DNA of 64,000 nt. Source: DASWJS01 sp036397035 (GTDB lineage: Bacteria > Actinomycetota > AC-67). Every line of letters begins with the position of its first letter. Positions within the stretch are counted from its first letter, which is position 1. A program made the translations under genes and the position numbers. The notes beneath the pieces are model-generated. The model saw nothing but the letters and a program-made list of their open reading frames with translations. It did not search any database and had not been told where the DNA came from. Positions 41,565-50,725 of this stretch are shown here, one piece after another. The DNA is taken from assembly GCA_036397035.1 (NCBI GenBank), contig DASWJS010000014.1, positions 79,123 to 143,122 on the forward strand, given 5' to 3'.

Positions 41565-42878
41565 GTGAACAGGATCAGGTTCCGGCTCTTCGGCGTGCCG
41601 GTCGTCGTCGAGCCGTTCTTCTTCCTCTTGATCGGGCTGATCGGCCTCCAGGACGATCTCGGGGCGCTGCTGGCGTGGATTGGGATCGCGAGCGCGTCGG
41701 TGCTCCTGCACGAAGGCGGGCACGCGATCGCCTATCGCGCCTTCGGCTTCGCGCCCTCGATCCGCCTGCACGGATTCGGCGGGCTCACCTCAGCCTCGGT
41801 GGGCGAGGACTTCCAGCAGCGGTTCGTGCGCCGGATGGTCGTCGCCGCTGCGGGACCGGCGATCGGGCTCGTGATCGGGATTCCCGCGTTCGTCGCGTGG
41901 CGAAACGGGTCCGCCGCGCTGCCCGAGCACATCCTGGTGGACCTCTGGTGGGCGAACCTCGGGTGGGGCGTGCTGAACCTGCTCCCGATCCAGCCGCTCG
42001 ACGGCGGCAAGATCTTCGGCGCGTTCGCGGACTCGATCTTCCGGCGCCACGGCCCGGCGGTGACCGCGGTGGTCTCGCTCGTGGCCGGAGGCGCGATCGC
42101 GCTCTGGGCGTTCGCGATCGGCGAGCTTTTCATCGGGCTGCTGGCCGCGTTCCTCGGCTTGCAGAGCCTTCGTCCGCTGACCGCGGGTCGCGAGCAGGAC
42201 GCCGCCGCGCGGCTCGCCGAGGGCTATCGCGCGCTCAACGCCTCGGACCTGGCCACCGCGCGCGCGGTCGCCGAAGAGGTCCAGGCGATGCCCCGATCCG
42301 GGCGCGCGAAGATCGGAGCGCGCGAGCTGCTCGCCTGGACCGAGCTGCTGCAGGGCCGGCCCGAGCAGGCGGCGACCCTCGCGGGCAAGCCCCTGCCGGG
42401 CTTCCAGCCGAACCCGTACCTGCTCGCGTGCATCGACGTCGCGAGCGGCCGGACCGTGGCCGGGATCGAGCGGCTGGCTGGGACGTCGTGGCAGCACCTG
42501 CCGACGGCACAGATCGTGACGGTGCTCGCGAACGGGCGCGCGACCGGCGAGGCCCTGGAACGGATGGCCCAGATCGGCGATCCCGCTCGCCGGTCGCGCG
42601 CCCTGATGACCTTGCCGCTGCTCGCGACGCTCACCAATCGTCACGAACTCGCGGCGAGCTTGGGGGCTGCCGCCTTCGCGCACTTGCCCGACCCGTTCCT
42701 CGCCTACAACACCGCGTGCGCGCTCTCGCGCGGGGGGCGCACGACCGAGGCGTTGGAGTGGCTCGTGCGGGCGATCGACGCCGGCTTCGACCAGCTCGCG
42801 ATGCTCGACGAAGACGAGGACCTCGCGAACGCGCGCGACGACCCGGGGTTCGCGCGCGTGCGTGCGCGACTCGTTTAG
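41565..42878 (+). CDS. Site-2-protease-type (M50) metalloprotease with TPR tail
   Basis: Membrane zinc protease. The active site is SVLLHEGGHAIAYRAFGF (HExxH) and the second ligand motif is LNLLPIQPLDGGKIFGAF. About five helices make up residues 1-200. A soluble C-terminal region of about 220 residues has TPR-like helical repeats (AEGYRALNASDLATARAVAE, FLAYNTACALSRGGRTTEAL). There is no PDZ domain or CBS pair. GTG 41565 follows GAGGAGCC. It lies 30 bp after the S9 peptidase. It ends exactly where acuC ends, with stops abutting. The cleaved substrate is unknown; sigma-factor release is one common role. Confidence 0.9.
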   Translation: MNRIRFRLFGVPVVVEPFFFLLIGLIGLQDDLGALLAWIGIASASVLLHEGGHAIAYRAFGFAPSIRLHGFGGLTSASVGEDFQQRFVRRMVVAAAGPAIGLVIGIPAFVAWRNGSAALPEHILVDLWWANLGWGVLNLLPIQPLDGGKIFGAFADSIFRRHGPAVTAVVSLVAGGAIALWAFAIGELFIGLLAAFLGLQSLRPLTAGREQDAAARLAEGYRALNASDLATARAVAEEVQAMPRSGRAKIGARELLAWTELLQGRPEQAATLAGKPLPGFQPNPYLLACIDVASGRTVAGIERLAGTSWQHLPTAQIVTVLANGRATGEALERMAQIGDPARRSRALMTLPLLATLTNRHELAASLGAAAFAHLPDPFLAYNTACALSRGGRTTEALEWLVRAIDAGFDQLAMLDEDEDLANARDDPGFARVRARLV

Positions 42879-44063
42879 CTACCCGACGCTGATGCCGTGG
42901 TACGGGAAGATGCGTTCGCGCGTCTCGATCGCCGCGCGCGCGGCGCGCTCGCGGACGTCGGCGTCGTGCTCGCCCAGCTCGACCTCGGGGTCGCGGAACC
43001 GCGCAGCCAGGTGCGTGGCGCCGTGCTCGCGCGCGACCTCGAGCCACTCGGGCGGCGTCTGGTCGGGAAGCTCGGCCTCGGCTTGCTCGGCGAAGTAGAG
43101 GGTCCATGCGCGCGGGACGACGTCGGCGATCTGGTAGCCGCCCCCGCCCGTCGCGACCCAGCGCCCGCTCGCGTAGTCGTGCGCAAGCTCGTGGAACGAC
43201 TGCGCGAGCCACCGATACGTGCGCGTCGTCAGCGCGAAGTGCGCGAGCGGGTCGGTCGCGTGCGTGTCGCAGCCGAGCTGCGTGAAGAGCACGTCGGGTT
43301 TGAACGACTCGACGAGCGGCGGGACGATGGCGTCGAAGGCGGCGCGGTAGGCGGCGTCGGTCGTGTACGGCGGGAGGGCGACGTTGACGCTCGTCCCTTC
43401 GGCGTCGCCGCGCCCGACCTCGTCGGCGAAGCCGGTCCCCGGGAACAGGAACGCGCCCGACTCGTGCAGCGAGATCGTCATCACGCGCGGGTCGTCGTAG
43501 AACGCCGCTTGCACGCCGTCACCGTGGTGCACGTCCACGTCGACGTAGGCCACGCGTCCGGCCCCGTTGCCGAGCAGCCAGGCGATCGCGACCGCGGGGT
43601 CGTTGTAGATGCAAAAGCCCGAGGCGCGGTCGGCCATCGCGTGATGGAGCCCGCCCGCCGGGTACCACGAGTGCTCGGCCCGCCCGCGCCACACTTCCTC
43701 GGCCGCGACCAGCCCGCCCCCGCACACCAGGACGCTCGATTCGTGCATGCCGGTGAACGCCGGACAGTCCGTGTTGCCCGCCGGCGTCGTCCCGATCCCC
43801 CATCCGTAGTCGTCGAACGCGCCGTGCACGTCGTGCGAGATGCGCTCGACCGCGTCGAGGTACTCGGGCCGGTGGAAGGCCTCCAGCTCCGCGCGCGTCG
43901 CCTCCCGCGGCGGCAACAGCGTCACGTTCGGCCGGTCGAAGAGCCCGCACGCCCGCGCAAGCTCGACCGTCAGCTTCACCCGGATCGGCTTGAGCGGGTG
44001 TTGCGGCCCGAAGTCGTAGGCGACGTAGTCGTCGGTCCAGACCGCGACGACGGCGCTGCTCAT
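42879..44063 (-). CDS. acuC: AcuC-type class I histone deacetylase-like protein
   Basis: Zinc-dependent lysine deacetylase fold; AcuC proteins deacetylate acetyl-CoA synthetase and control acetate use. Catalytic segments: WYPAGGLHHAMADRASGFCIYN (His-His pair), VAYVDVDVHHGDGVQAAFYD (zinc Asp/His), FTQLGCDTHATDPLAH (zinc Asp) and ATGGGGYQIADVVPR (Tyr). The product has 394 residues. ATG 44063 overlaps the toxin-gene stop (ATGA). Acetyl-CoA synthetase itself is not in the window, although an acyl-CoA ligase is at 24.8 kb. Confidence 0.93.
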   Translation of the reverse strand: MSSAVVAVWTDDYVAYDFGPQHPLKPIRVKLTVELARACGLFDRPNVTLLPPREATRAELEAFHRPEYLDAVERISHDVHGAFDDYGWGIGTTPAGNTDCPAFTGMHESSVLVCGGGLVAAEEVWRGRAEHSWYPAGGLHHAMADRASGFCIYNDPAVAIAWLLGNGAGRVAYVDVDVHHGDGVQAAFYDDPRVMTISLHESGAFLFPGTGFADEVGRGDAEGTSVNVALPPYTTDAAYRAAFDAIVPPLVESFKPDVLFTQLGCDTHATDPLAHFALTTRTYRWLAQSFHELAHDYASGRWVATGGGGYQIADVVPRAWTLYFAEQAEAELPDQTPPEWLEVAREHGATHLAARFRDPEVELGEHDADVRERAARAAIETRERIFPYHGISVG

Positions 44064-44533
44064 GACGGGATCTCCACGAAGTCGTCCAGGTGCATGTACG
44101 CGATCACGTCTCCGACCCGGCGGAATGCCGCATCGTTCCCCACCAGCGCGGAGCACTCCGCGTCGAGCGCAGAAGCGACGACGACGGCGTCGGGAAGGGT
44201 GAGCCCGCGCTCCGCCCGAAGCTCCGACGCTTTCCACGCGACCGAGCGAGTGAGGTCGACCAACCGCGGTCCTCCCGTGGAGCCGAACAACTCTCGGATG
44301 ACCCCCGCCGCCTCGCGCTTCCCGTGACGGAGAGGACCAACCAGCATCTCGGCTTCGGTCACCACTGATGTGAAGAGGTGGACGCGCTTGGCCGCCCCAT
44401 CGCGCAACAGTGCCCGCACAGGCTCCCATCGTCCGGCAATGCCCTCGATGAAGTAGATGAGCGGTGCGGTGTCGAGCGCCACTCGCTCGTGATCGCGCAG
44501 CGCCGCGCTCAAACCGCCGGACTGCGATTCCAT
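44060..44533 (-). CDS. vapC: PIN-domain toxin (VapC-type)
   Basis: Predicted magnesium-dependent ribonuclease. PIN acidic residues are in ALDTAPLIYFIEG, VVTEAEMLVGP, LTLPDAVVVASA and LVGNDAAFRRV, a complete four-acid site. The 157-residue product overlaps its antitoxin gene by 25 bp, typical of co-expressed toxin-antitoxin pairs. Its stop overlaps acuC, so acuC may be read from the same transcript. Confidence 0.9.
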   Translation of the reverse strand: MESQSGGLSAALRDHERVALDTAPLIYFIEGIAGRWEPVRALLRDGAAKRVHLFTSVVTEAEMLVGPLRHGKREAAGVIRELFGSTGGPRLVDLTRSVAWKASELRAERGLTLPDAVVVASALDAECSALVGNDAAFRRVGDVIAYMHLDDFVEIPS

Positions 44534-44748
44534 CCTTCTCGCTGCTCGCGCACGTAGTCGTCCGGATCCCCGTAGACGCCCTTGAGGCTGCCTTGCAGCC
44601 GGTCGAGCCAGTCGTCCAGCCGCTCCAGAACGAGCCGACCGTCCTCCACGGAGACCGTCAGGACCGCCCCCGGCTCGATCCCAAGTTCCCGGCGCGCCCA
44701 GACGGGCAGCGTGATCTGCCCCTTGGAGGAAACCGTCGCCTTCGACAT
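44509..44748 (-). CDS. vapB: AbrB/MazE-type antitoxin (VapB)
   Basis: 79 residues with an N-terminal swapped-hairpin DNA-binding domain, ATVSSKGQITLPVWARRELG followed by IEPGAVLTVSVEDG, and a C-terminal tail rich in Asp, Arg and Trp (DDYVREQREGWN) that would block the PIN site. The predicted transcription start coincides with the ATG at 44748, so no ribosome site is available and translation is probably leaderless. Confidence 0.9.
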   Translation of the reverse strand: MSKATVSSKGQITLPVWARRELGIEPGAVLTVSVEDGRLVLERLDDWLDRLQGSLKGVYGDPDDYVREQREGWNRSPAV

Positions 44749-44754
44749 TTTCCC

Positions 44755-44783
44755 AGCTTACGGCCCAGGCCAGGCGCGGTCAA
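44755..44783 (-). promoter_or_regulatory. Promoter of vapBC, apparently leaderless, with adjacent palindrome
   Basis: On the minus strand TTGACC (44778-44783) and TAAGCT (44755-44760) are 17 bp apart. The start should fall about seven bases on, at or next to the A of the vapB ATG. TCAAGTCTTGA at 44787-44797 is a palindrome just upstream of the -35 and a candidate VapB operator. Confidence 0.65.
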
Positions 44784-44823
44784 GGATCAAGTCTTGAACT
44801 TTACTTCACTACCTTACTTCGCT

Positions 44824-46323
44824 TCAACCTGGGATCGCGTCGTCGATGCCTTGGGACTTCTGGACCTTGCCGGAGTAGTCCACGCTGACGGCCTTCCACT
44901 CGGTGAATTCGTCGAGCGCGACGGGCCCGGCTTCGCGGTGACCGTTGCCGGTGGACTTCATCCCGCCGAATGGAAGCTGGACTTCGGCGCCGATGGTCGG
45001 CGCGTTGACGTAGACGACGCCGAACTCGAGCTGCTCGATCGCGGTGAACGTGTTGGTGATGTCGCGGGTGTAGATCGAGCACGACAGCCCGTACTGCGTG
45101 CCGTTGGCGATCGCGATAGCTTCGTCGAGCGAGCCGACGGTCGTGATCGCGGTCACCGGGCCGAAGATCTCCTCCTGGAAGATGCGCATGTCCGGCGTCA
45201 CGTCGCGGAAGACGGTCGGGGCGATGAAGTTGCCCTTCGCCAGCTCGCCGTCCGTTAGCTCGTGTCCGCCGGTGAGCAGCTTCGCGCCCTCTTCTTCCCC
45301 CACGCCGATGTAGCCCAGGATGCGCTCCTTCTGCTTGGCGTTGATGACCGCGGTCAACTCGCTGTCGGGGTCGGTCGCGGGCCCGACCTTCATGGTGGTC
45401 ACGCGCGCGAGCAGGCGCTCCTCGAACTCGTCCTGCACGTCGGCGTGCACCGCCATGCGGCTCGTCGCGGTGCAGCGCTGGCCGGAGGTGGCGAACGCGC
45501 CCCACGCGCCCGCCTCGACCGCGAGGTCGAGGTCGGCGTCGGGCATCACGATCAGGCAGTTCTTCGAGCCCAGCTCGAGCGACACGCGCTTCATCTGCCG
45601 GCCGCACGACTCGGCGATCATCCGCCCGACGTCGAGGGACCCGGTGAAGGAGATCGCACGCACGTCCTTGTGATCGACGAGCGCCGCGCCGGCTTCCTCG
45701 CCGATCCCCGGCACGAAGTTCAGCACGCCCGCCGGCAGACCCACCTCCTCGAACATCCTGACCAAGCGATACGCGAGCAGCGGCGTGTCCTCGGCGGGCT
45801 TGAACACGACCGTGCACCCCGCGATGAGCGCGGGGAAGATCTTCCACGTCGGGATCGCGATCGGGAAGTTCCACGGCGTGATGAGCCCGGCCACTCCGAT
45901 CGGGTGACGCATGGTCATCGAGAACTTCTGCGGCAGCTCCGCGCGCGTCGTGACGCCGAACAGGCGGCGGCCTTCGCCCGCCATGTAGTAGGCGAAGTCG
46001 ATCCCTTCCTGCACGTCGGCGCGGCACTCCCGCCAGGTCTTTCCCATCTCGCGCGCCATCTCGCGAGCAAGCTCTTCCTTGCGCTGCTCGAGCAGCATGC
46101 CGACGCGCAGGACGTAGTCGGCCCGCGCCGGCGCGGGGGTCGACATCCAGGCGGGATACGCCGCCTTGGCGGCCTTCGCGGCCTCGTCGACGTCGACGGC
46201 GTCGCCGCGGGCGAACAGCGCGATGACGTCGGTCTCGTCGGCCGGGTTGCGGACCTCCATCAGCTCGCCCGAGTGTCCGGTGATCCATTCGCCCGCAAGG
46301 ATGTCAGGGAACTCCTCGACCAT
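44824..46323 (-). CDS. NAD(P)-dependent aldehyde dehydrogenase
   Basis: Oxidises an aldehyde to its acid. Catalytic cysteine in ATSGQRCTATSRM, general base Glu in VSLELGSKNCLIV, cofactor loop ISFTGSLDVGRMIAES, and IFGPVTAITTVGSLDEAI near the end. ATG 46323 (MVEEFPDILAG) with GGGAG upstream gives 499 residues; the open frame above it is unrelated Arg/Ser-rich sequence. The overall pattern resembles alpha-ketoglutaric semialdehyde, succinate semialdehyde or 1-pyrroline-5-carboxylate-like dehydrogenases. It lies beside proC, but no specific pathway is proven. Confidence 0.92.
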   Translation of the reverse strand: MVEEFPDILAGEWITGHSGELMEVRNPADETDVIALFARGDAVDVDEAAKAAKAAYPAWMSTPAPARADYVLRVGMLLEQRKEELAREMAREMGKTWRECRADVQEGIDFAYYMAGEGRRLFGVTTRAELPQKFSMTMRHPIGVAGLITPWNFPIAIPTWKIFPALIAGCTVVFKPAEDTPLLAYRLVRMFEEVGLPAGVLNFVPGIGEEAGAALVDHKDVRAISFTGSLDVGRMIAESCGRQMKRVSLELGSKNCLIVMPDADLDLAVEAGAWGAFATSGQRCTATSRMAVHADVQDEFEERLLARVTTMKVGPATDPDSELTAVINAKQKERILGYIGVGEEEGAKLLTGGHELTDGELAKGNFIAPTVFRDVTPDMRIFQEEIFGPVTAITTVGSLDEAIAIANGTQYGLSCSIYTRDITNTFTAIEQLEFGVVYVNAPTIGAEVQLPFGGMKSTGNGHREAGPVALDEFTEWKAVSVDYSGKVQKSQGIDDAIPG

Positions 46324-46417
46324 GGCTCTCACTCCCTTGGTCGCCGCGCGTGGCGGCCCGACGGCTCGAGACCATCGTAGGGGCGCCCGCGTCGCGAGCG
46401 AAAGTCGCGACGCGGCG

Positions 46418-46963
46418 TCAGGGCCGGGCGAGGTCCTTGTGCATCCGAACGACGTCGATGTCGCCTTCCGGGAAGCGCGCACCGCGCGTCTCGACGCCGT
46501 CCTGGACGTAGCCGAGGCGTTCGTAGAGCGCCCTGGCGCGCGGGTTGGTGACGAAGACGCCGAGCCGCATGATCGACACGTCGTGCTCGAGCGCCCAGGA
46601 CTCCGCCGCCTCGATCAGCGCCGAGCCCACGCCGAGGCCGCGGTAGTCGCGCGCGACCGTGATGCCGAACTCGGCGGCATGGCGCACGGCGGGGCGCGGG
46701 CCGCGCGTGACCCCGAGCTGCCCGACTAAAACGCCGCCGACCTCCGCGACGAGCGTCGCGCCCTCCGGCGACCAGCCGATGCGGTGCCGCTTCCACTCGC
46801 GCACGCCCCAGATCTCATGCTCGAGCACGAGCAGCGTGCGCGGCCGCTCGCGAATGATGGCGGCGACGATCCGCAGGCACGCCCGCGCGTCGGCGTTGCG
46901 CGCGACGCGGACGGTCCCGTCCCTGCCGTCGCTCGTGCGGAACGGGACGCGCCTGCCGCGCAC
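46418..46963 (-). CDS. GNAT-family N-acetyltransferase
   Basis: 181-residue acetyl-CoA-dependent transferase. The N-terminus is TVRVARNADARACLRIV; the acetyl-CoA loop is TVARDYRGLGVGSALIEAAE; the end carries LGVFVTNPRARALYERLGY. GTG 46963 lies 7 bp after the proC stop with AGGG upstream; the frame can be extended 21 codons into proC but without support. It is co-transcribed with proC. The substrate is unknown and could be an amino acid, polyamine or protein N-terminus. Confidence 0.85.
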   Translation of the reverse strand: MRGRRVPFRTSDGRDGTVRVARNADARACLRIVAAIIRERPRTLLVLEHEIWGVREWKRHRIGWSPEGATLVAEVGGVLVGQLGVTRGPRPAVRHAAEFGITVARDYRGLGVGSALIEAAESWALEHDVSIMRLGVFVTNPRARALYERLGYVQDGVETRGARFPEGDIDVVRMHKDLARP

Positions 46964-46970
46964 CGGCGCC

Positions 46971-47780
46971 CTACTCGTGACCCTCAGCAAGTTCCCTCGA
47001 ACGGTCGGTCGCCGCGCGCACGGCATCGAGGAACGCGCTGCGGACGCCGGCTCGCTCCAGCACGCGCATCGCGGCCACGGTCGTGCCGCCCGGGCTGGTG
47101 ACCTCCTCGCGCAGCTCGACCGGGTGACGGCCGGTTTCCGACAGCATGCGCGCCGCGCCGAGCAGCGTCTGGACGCTCAGCTCGGTCGCGACCTCGCGGG
47201 GCAGCCCGACGCCGACGGCGGCCTCGATGAGCGCCTCGGCGAGGAAGAACACGTACGCGGGCCCAGTGCCGCTGACGCCGGTCACCGCGTCGAGGTGCTT
47301 CTCGGGCAGGTGCACGACGCGGCTCACCGCTTCCAGGATCGCGCGCGCCTGCGCGAGGTGATCGTCGTCGGCGTGCGTGCCGTCGGCGATGGCCGTCGCG
47401 CCCTCGCGCAGGAGCGCGGGCGTGTTGGGCATCGCCCGCACGACGCTCGCGCTCGGCAAGTGCCGCTCGATCAGCCGGATCGGGATGCCGGCCGCGATGG
47501 AGATGACGAGCTGGCCGTCGCGCACGCCTTCGGCCGTAGCCTGCAGCGCCTCGTCGATGTCCTGCGGCTTGACCGCGATCAACACCGCGTCGGACCCGGC
47601 GACGGCGGCGGTCGTGTCGTCGGTGACGGCGACGCCGTATGTCTTGTGCAGCAAGTCGCGTCGCGCTGCATGGATCTCCGACACGACGATCTGCTCGGGC
47701 TCTGCCCAGGCCGAATGAACGAGGCCGGAAACCAGCGCCTCCCCCATGCGGCCGCCGCCGACCACCGCGAGCTTGTACAT
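46971..47780 (-). CDS. proC: Pyrroline-5-carboxylate reductase
   Basis: Last step of proline synthesis, reducing P5C with NAD(P)H. Rossmann start KLAVVGGGRMGEALVSGL, VLIAVKPQDIDEAL, VVRAMPNTPALLREGATAI, and the C-terminal signature HPVELREEVTSPGGTTVAAM. The product has 269 residues and starts at ATG 47780. In other Actinomycetota proC adjoins the HTH-bS22 genes; here they are about 9 kb apart. The opposing catabolic enzyme, proline dehydrogenase, is at 56.2 kb. Confidence 0.96.
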   Translation of the reverse strand: MYKLAVVGGGRMGEALVSGLVHSAWAEPEQIVVSEIHAARRDLLHKTYGVAVTDDTTAAVAGSDAVLIAVKPQDIDEALQATAEGVRDGQLVISIAAGIPIRLIERHLPSASVVRAMPNTPALLREGATAIADGTHADDDHLAQARAILEAVSRVVHLPEKHLDAVTGVSGTGPAYVFFLAEALIEAAVGVGLPREVATELSVQTLLGAARMLSETGRHPVELREEVTSPGGTTVAAMRVLERAGVRSAFLDAVRAATDRSRELAEGHE

Positions 47781-47828
47781 GGCGCCGATTGTAGGCGAAC
47801 GCGCGTTTGCCCGATTAAAAGGCGCCTG

Positions 47829-47884
47829 CGCGACCCTGCGCGACCCGGCGCGACCCGGCGCGACCCGGCGCGACCCGGCGCGGG
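47829..47884. repeat. Tandem 10-bp repeat (GCGCGACCCG)
   Basis: About five and a half head-to-tail copies of a decamer; the first copy reads CGACCCTGCG and the rest CGACCCGGCG. It lies in the 194-bp space between proC and the divergent penicillin-acylase gene. Exact copies suggest recent slippage expansion. No promoter was clear in this gap. Confidence 0.85.
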
Positions 47885-47974
47885 ACCGTCAAGGAGGAAT
47901 CGAGGAATCGAGCGGCGAAGGGAATCTGCGCAAACGTAGACCTACCGAACCCACGCGCGTCCCGGAGGCCCCTC

Positions 47975-50686
47975 ATGCGCACGAAGCTTTCCGCGATCAC
48001 CCTGCTCGCCCTGCTGGCGACCCTGACGCCCGCCACGGCCCGTCCCCGGACGTTCCTTGTCGTCCACGACGGCGCGCGCGTCTCCCGCAACATCCTTCCG
48101 CCGGGCACGGGCGGCTACCTGGGAACGGCCGACTTCGCGCTGGTGACCGCGGGAGCGGCCGAGCAGCCGGACCACTTCGCCGATCAGCTCGGCATGTACG
48201 AGAACCTCGTCGTCGCGGCGTCGGACGGCGTCACGCCCGGCGAGGTCGCGACGCTGTTCAAGGACGCGCGCTTCGGGGTCCGGCCGGACGACGTGGGACG
48301 CACCTACAGCCCGCGCGGCGACGTCACGATCGTGCGCGACCTGTCGTTCAACGTCCCGCACATCTTCGGCACGACGCGGGAGGGCACGATGTTCGGCGCG
48401 GGCTACGCCTCGGCCGAGGACCGACTGTTCATGATGGACACGCTCCGGCATATCGCGCGCGGCCGCATGTCGGAGTTCCTCGGCGCCAGCGAGGCCAACC
48501 TCGCCAGCGATCGAGCCACCTACGCGATCGCCGACTACACCGAGGAGGAGCTGCAGGCGATGGCCGGCCGGCTGCCGGCGCTCGCGATGGAGAAGACCGG
48601 AAGCCCGGAGCTGGGCCAGCTCGTGCTGGACGACTTCGCCGGCTTCGCCGCGGGCGTGAACCAGGCGATCACCGAGATGCTGCTCGACCCGACGAGGCTG
48701 CCGGCCGAGTACCCGGCCCTGCAGCTCGTGCCGGAGCCGTGGAAGATCACCGACTCCGTGGCGCTCGCTTCGATGATCGGCGGCGTGTTCAGCGTCGGCG
48801 GCGGCGGCCAGCTCGCCAACGATCGCCTGCTCGACGCGCTCGAAGCCGAATACCCGGGCGACGCGGCTCGCGCCCGATCGATCTTCGACGACTTCAAGAA
48901 CGCGAACGACCCGGAGGCGCCGACCAACACCTCCGAGCGGTTCCCGTTCAACACCGACCGGCAGCTCGGCCCGGTCGACCCGGACGCGGTCGCGCGCCCC
49001 GACGACACCGTCGCGTTCGCGCGGGCGATGGAGCGTGCGAGCTTCCCACCCGCACTCGACGGCCCCTTCGGTCCGATCCGCATCTTCGCCCGGCGCGGCC
49101 AGGCGTCCAACGCGCTGCTCGTCGCGCCGGACCGCTCGGCGAGCGGCAACCCGATCGCGGTCTTCGGCCCGCAGGTCGGCTATTACGCGCCGGAGATCCT
49201 GAGCGAGATCGACATCCACGGGCCGGGCGTCCACGCACGCGGCGCGGCTTTCCCGGGGATCTCGCAGTACGTGCTGCTCGGCCGGGGCCAGGACTACGCG
49301 TGGAGCGCGACGACCGCCGTCGCCGACCACGTCGACATCCGTGCGGTCAAGCTGTGCGACACCGGCGGCGGCGAGGCGGCGCTGGACTCCGACGGCTACC
49401 TGCGCGACGGCGAGTGCCACCCGATCTACACGCGCACCGACACCTGGGTTGCGAAGCCCGGCGCGGCCGGGACGCCCGACGGCGACGGCGAGAACGACGT
49501 CGTCGTGTCGATGACGGCCGAGCGCGCGCTCGCCGGCGCCGAGAACCCGACCGGGCAACCGGTCGCCTCGCGCGGGTTCGTCGACGGCGAGCCGGTCGCG
49601 TTCGTGCGCGTGCGCTCGTCCTACGGCAAGGAGGTCGACTCGGCGATCTCCTACGTGCTGCTGCACGACCCGTCCAGGATCGACACCGTGGACGACATGC
49701 TCCACGCGTTCGGCGACTGGTTCAGCTTCTCGTTCAACTGGCACGTGATCGCGCGGGACGGCGTCGGCTTCATCACGACCGGGCTCTACCCGCGCCTTCA
49801 ACCGGGCGTCGATCCGGAGATGCCCTTCTGGGGCGAGCCCGAGTGGGACTACGCGGGGCTGCTCGCCTTCGACGAGCACCCGCAGTCCAACAACCCGCCC
49901 GAGGGCTTCATCACCAACTGGAACAACAAGCAGGCGCCCGCCTTCCGCGCCTCGGACGACAACTACTCCTACGGCTCGATCCAGCGAAAGCAATTGCTGA
50001 CCGACGGCGTGCTGCGCGCGATGCGGCGCGACGGGCTCGTGAGCGTGCCGGAGCTGGTGGAGGCGATGGCGGTCGCGGCGACGCAAGACCTGCGCGTCGA
50101 GGTGCTCACCCCGCGCGTCTTGGAGGCGATCGGCAGACCGAGCGACCCCGGCCTGGCCGCCGGCTACGACTTGCTCGCGGATTGGATCGGCCGCGGGGCG
50201 CACCGGGCCGACCTCGACGGGGACGGCGCCTACGACGACGCGGACGCGGCCCTGCTGATGGACGCGATGTGGTCGCCCCTGATGCGAGCGATCTTCGGCG
50301 ACGAGCTGGGCGCCGCGTTCGAGGTCGTGCCCCAGAGCCACAACGAAGGCGCGAACCCCGGCGGGAGCGCGTATTGGGGCGGCTGGTACGGCCACGCGTC
50401 CAAGGCCCTGCGCACCTCGCTCGGCCTCGCGGTACGCGGCGCGTACAACGTGAACTACTGCGGGACCGCGAGCGAGTGCCGCGACGCGTTCTACGCCGCG
50501 CTGGCAGAAGGGATGCAAACGGCATCCGAGACGAAGGGGAACAACGAGAACTGGGCATTCGGCCAGAAAGCGGCCGAAGACATCCAATTCTCCGCGGTTG
50601 GGGTGCTCGGACAGCGCGCCATGCACTGGCAGAACAGGCCGACGTTCCAGCAAGTCGTCGAATTCCCGCTCGCACGGGCTCACTGA
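47975..50686 (+). CDS. Secreted penicillin acylase-family N-terminal-nucleophile hydrolase
   Basis: Amide hydrolase processed into two chains; family members cleave penicillins, acyl-homoserine lactones or other N-acyl compounds. The signal peptide is LSAITLLALLATLTPATA. The alpha part includes NVPHIFGTTREGTMFGAGYA and AEDRLFMMDTLRHIARGRMS. The nucleophile is the serine in RRGQASNALLVAP (cleavage before Ser, about residue 385); YAWSATTAVADHVDI and the Asn of the oxyanion site follow. Residues near 755-767 (DLDGDGAYDDADA) look like a calcium-binding EF-hand/dockerin loop, unusual in this family. ATG 47975 has GGAGG upstream. Confidence 0.92.
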   Translation: MRTKLSAITLLALLATLTPATARPRTFLVVHDGARVSRNILPPGTGGYLGTADFALVTAGAAEQPDHFADQLGMYENLVVAASDGVTPGEVATLFKDARFGVRPDDVGRTYSPRGDVTIVRDLSFNVPHIFGTTREGTMFGAGYASAEDRLFMMDTLRHIARGRMSEFLGASEANLASDRATYAIADYTEEELQAMAGRLPALAMEKTGSPELGQLVLDDFAGFAAGVNQAITEMLLDPTRLPAEYPALQLVPEPWKITDSVALASMIGGVFSVGGGGQLANDRLLDALEAEYPGDAARARSIFDDFKNANDPEAPTNTSERFPFNTDRQLGPVDPDAVARPDDTVAFARAMERASFPPALDGPFGPIRIFARRGQASNALLVAPDRSASGNPIAVFGPQVGYYAPEILSEIDIHGPGVHARGAAFPGISQYVLLGRGQDYAWSATTAVADHVDIRAVKLCDTGGGEAALDSDGYLRDGECHPIYTRTDTWVAKPGAAGTPDGDGENDVVVSMTAERALAGAENPTGQPVASRGFVDGEPVAFVRVRSSYGKEVDSAISYVLLHDPSRIDTVDDMLHAFGDWFSFSFNWHVIARDGVGFITTGLYPRLQPGVDPEMPFWGEPEWDYAGLLAFDEHPQSNNPPEGFITNWNNKQAPAFRASDDNYSYGSIQRKQLLTDGVLRAMRRDGLVSVPELVEAMAVAATQDLRVEVLTPRVLEAIGRPSDPGLAAGYDLLADWIGRGAHRADLDGDGAYDDADAALLMDAMWSPLMRAIFGDELGAAFEVVPQSHNEGANPGGSAYWGGWYGHASKALRTSLGLAVRGAYNVNYCGTASECRDAFYAALAEGMQTASETKGNNENWAFGQKAAEDIQFSAVGVLGQRAMHWQNRPTFQQVVEFPLARAH

Positions 50687-50725
50687 CGGGGAGGACCGGA
50701 CACGCTCGGCGTCGAAGTTGAGCGC

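Noticed and set aside
44787..44797. Transposon or IS end near the vapBC promoter
   Set aside because: The palindrome is short and solitary; no transposase or target-site duplication is visible.
47829..47884. CRISPR array
   Set aside because: Units are 10 bp and directly adjacent without spacers, and no cas gene is present.
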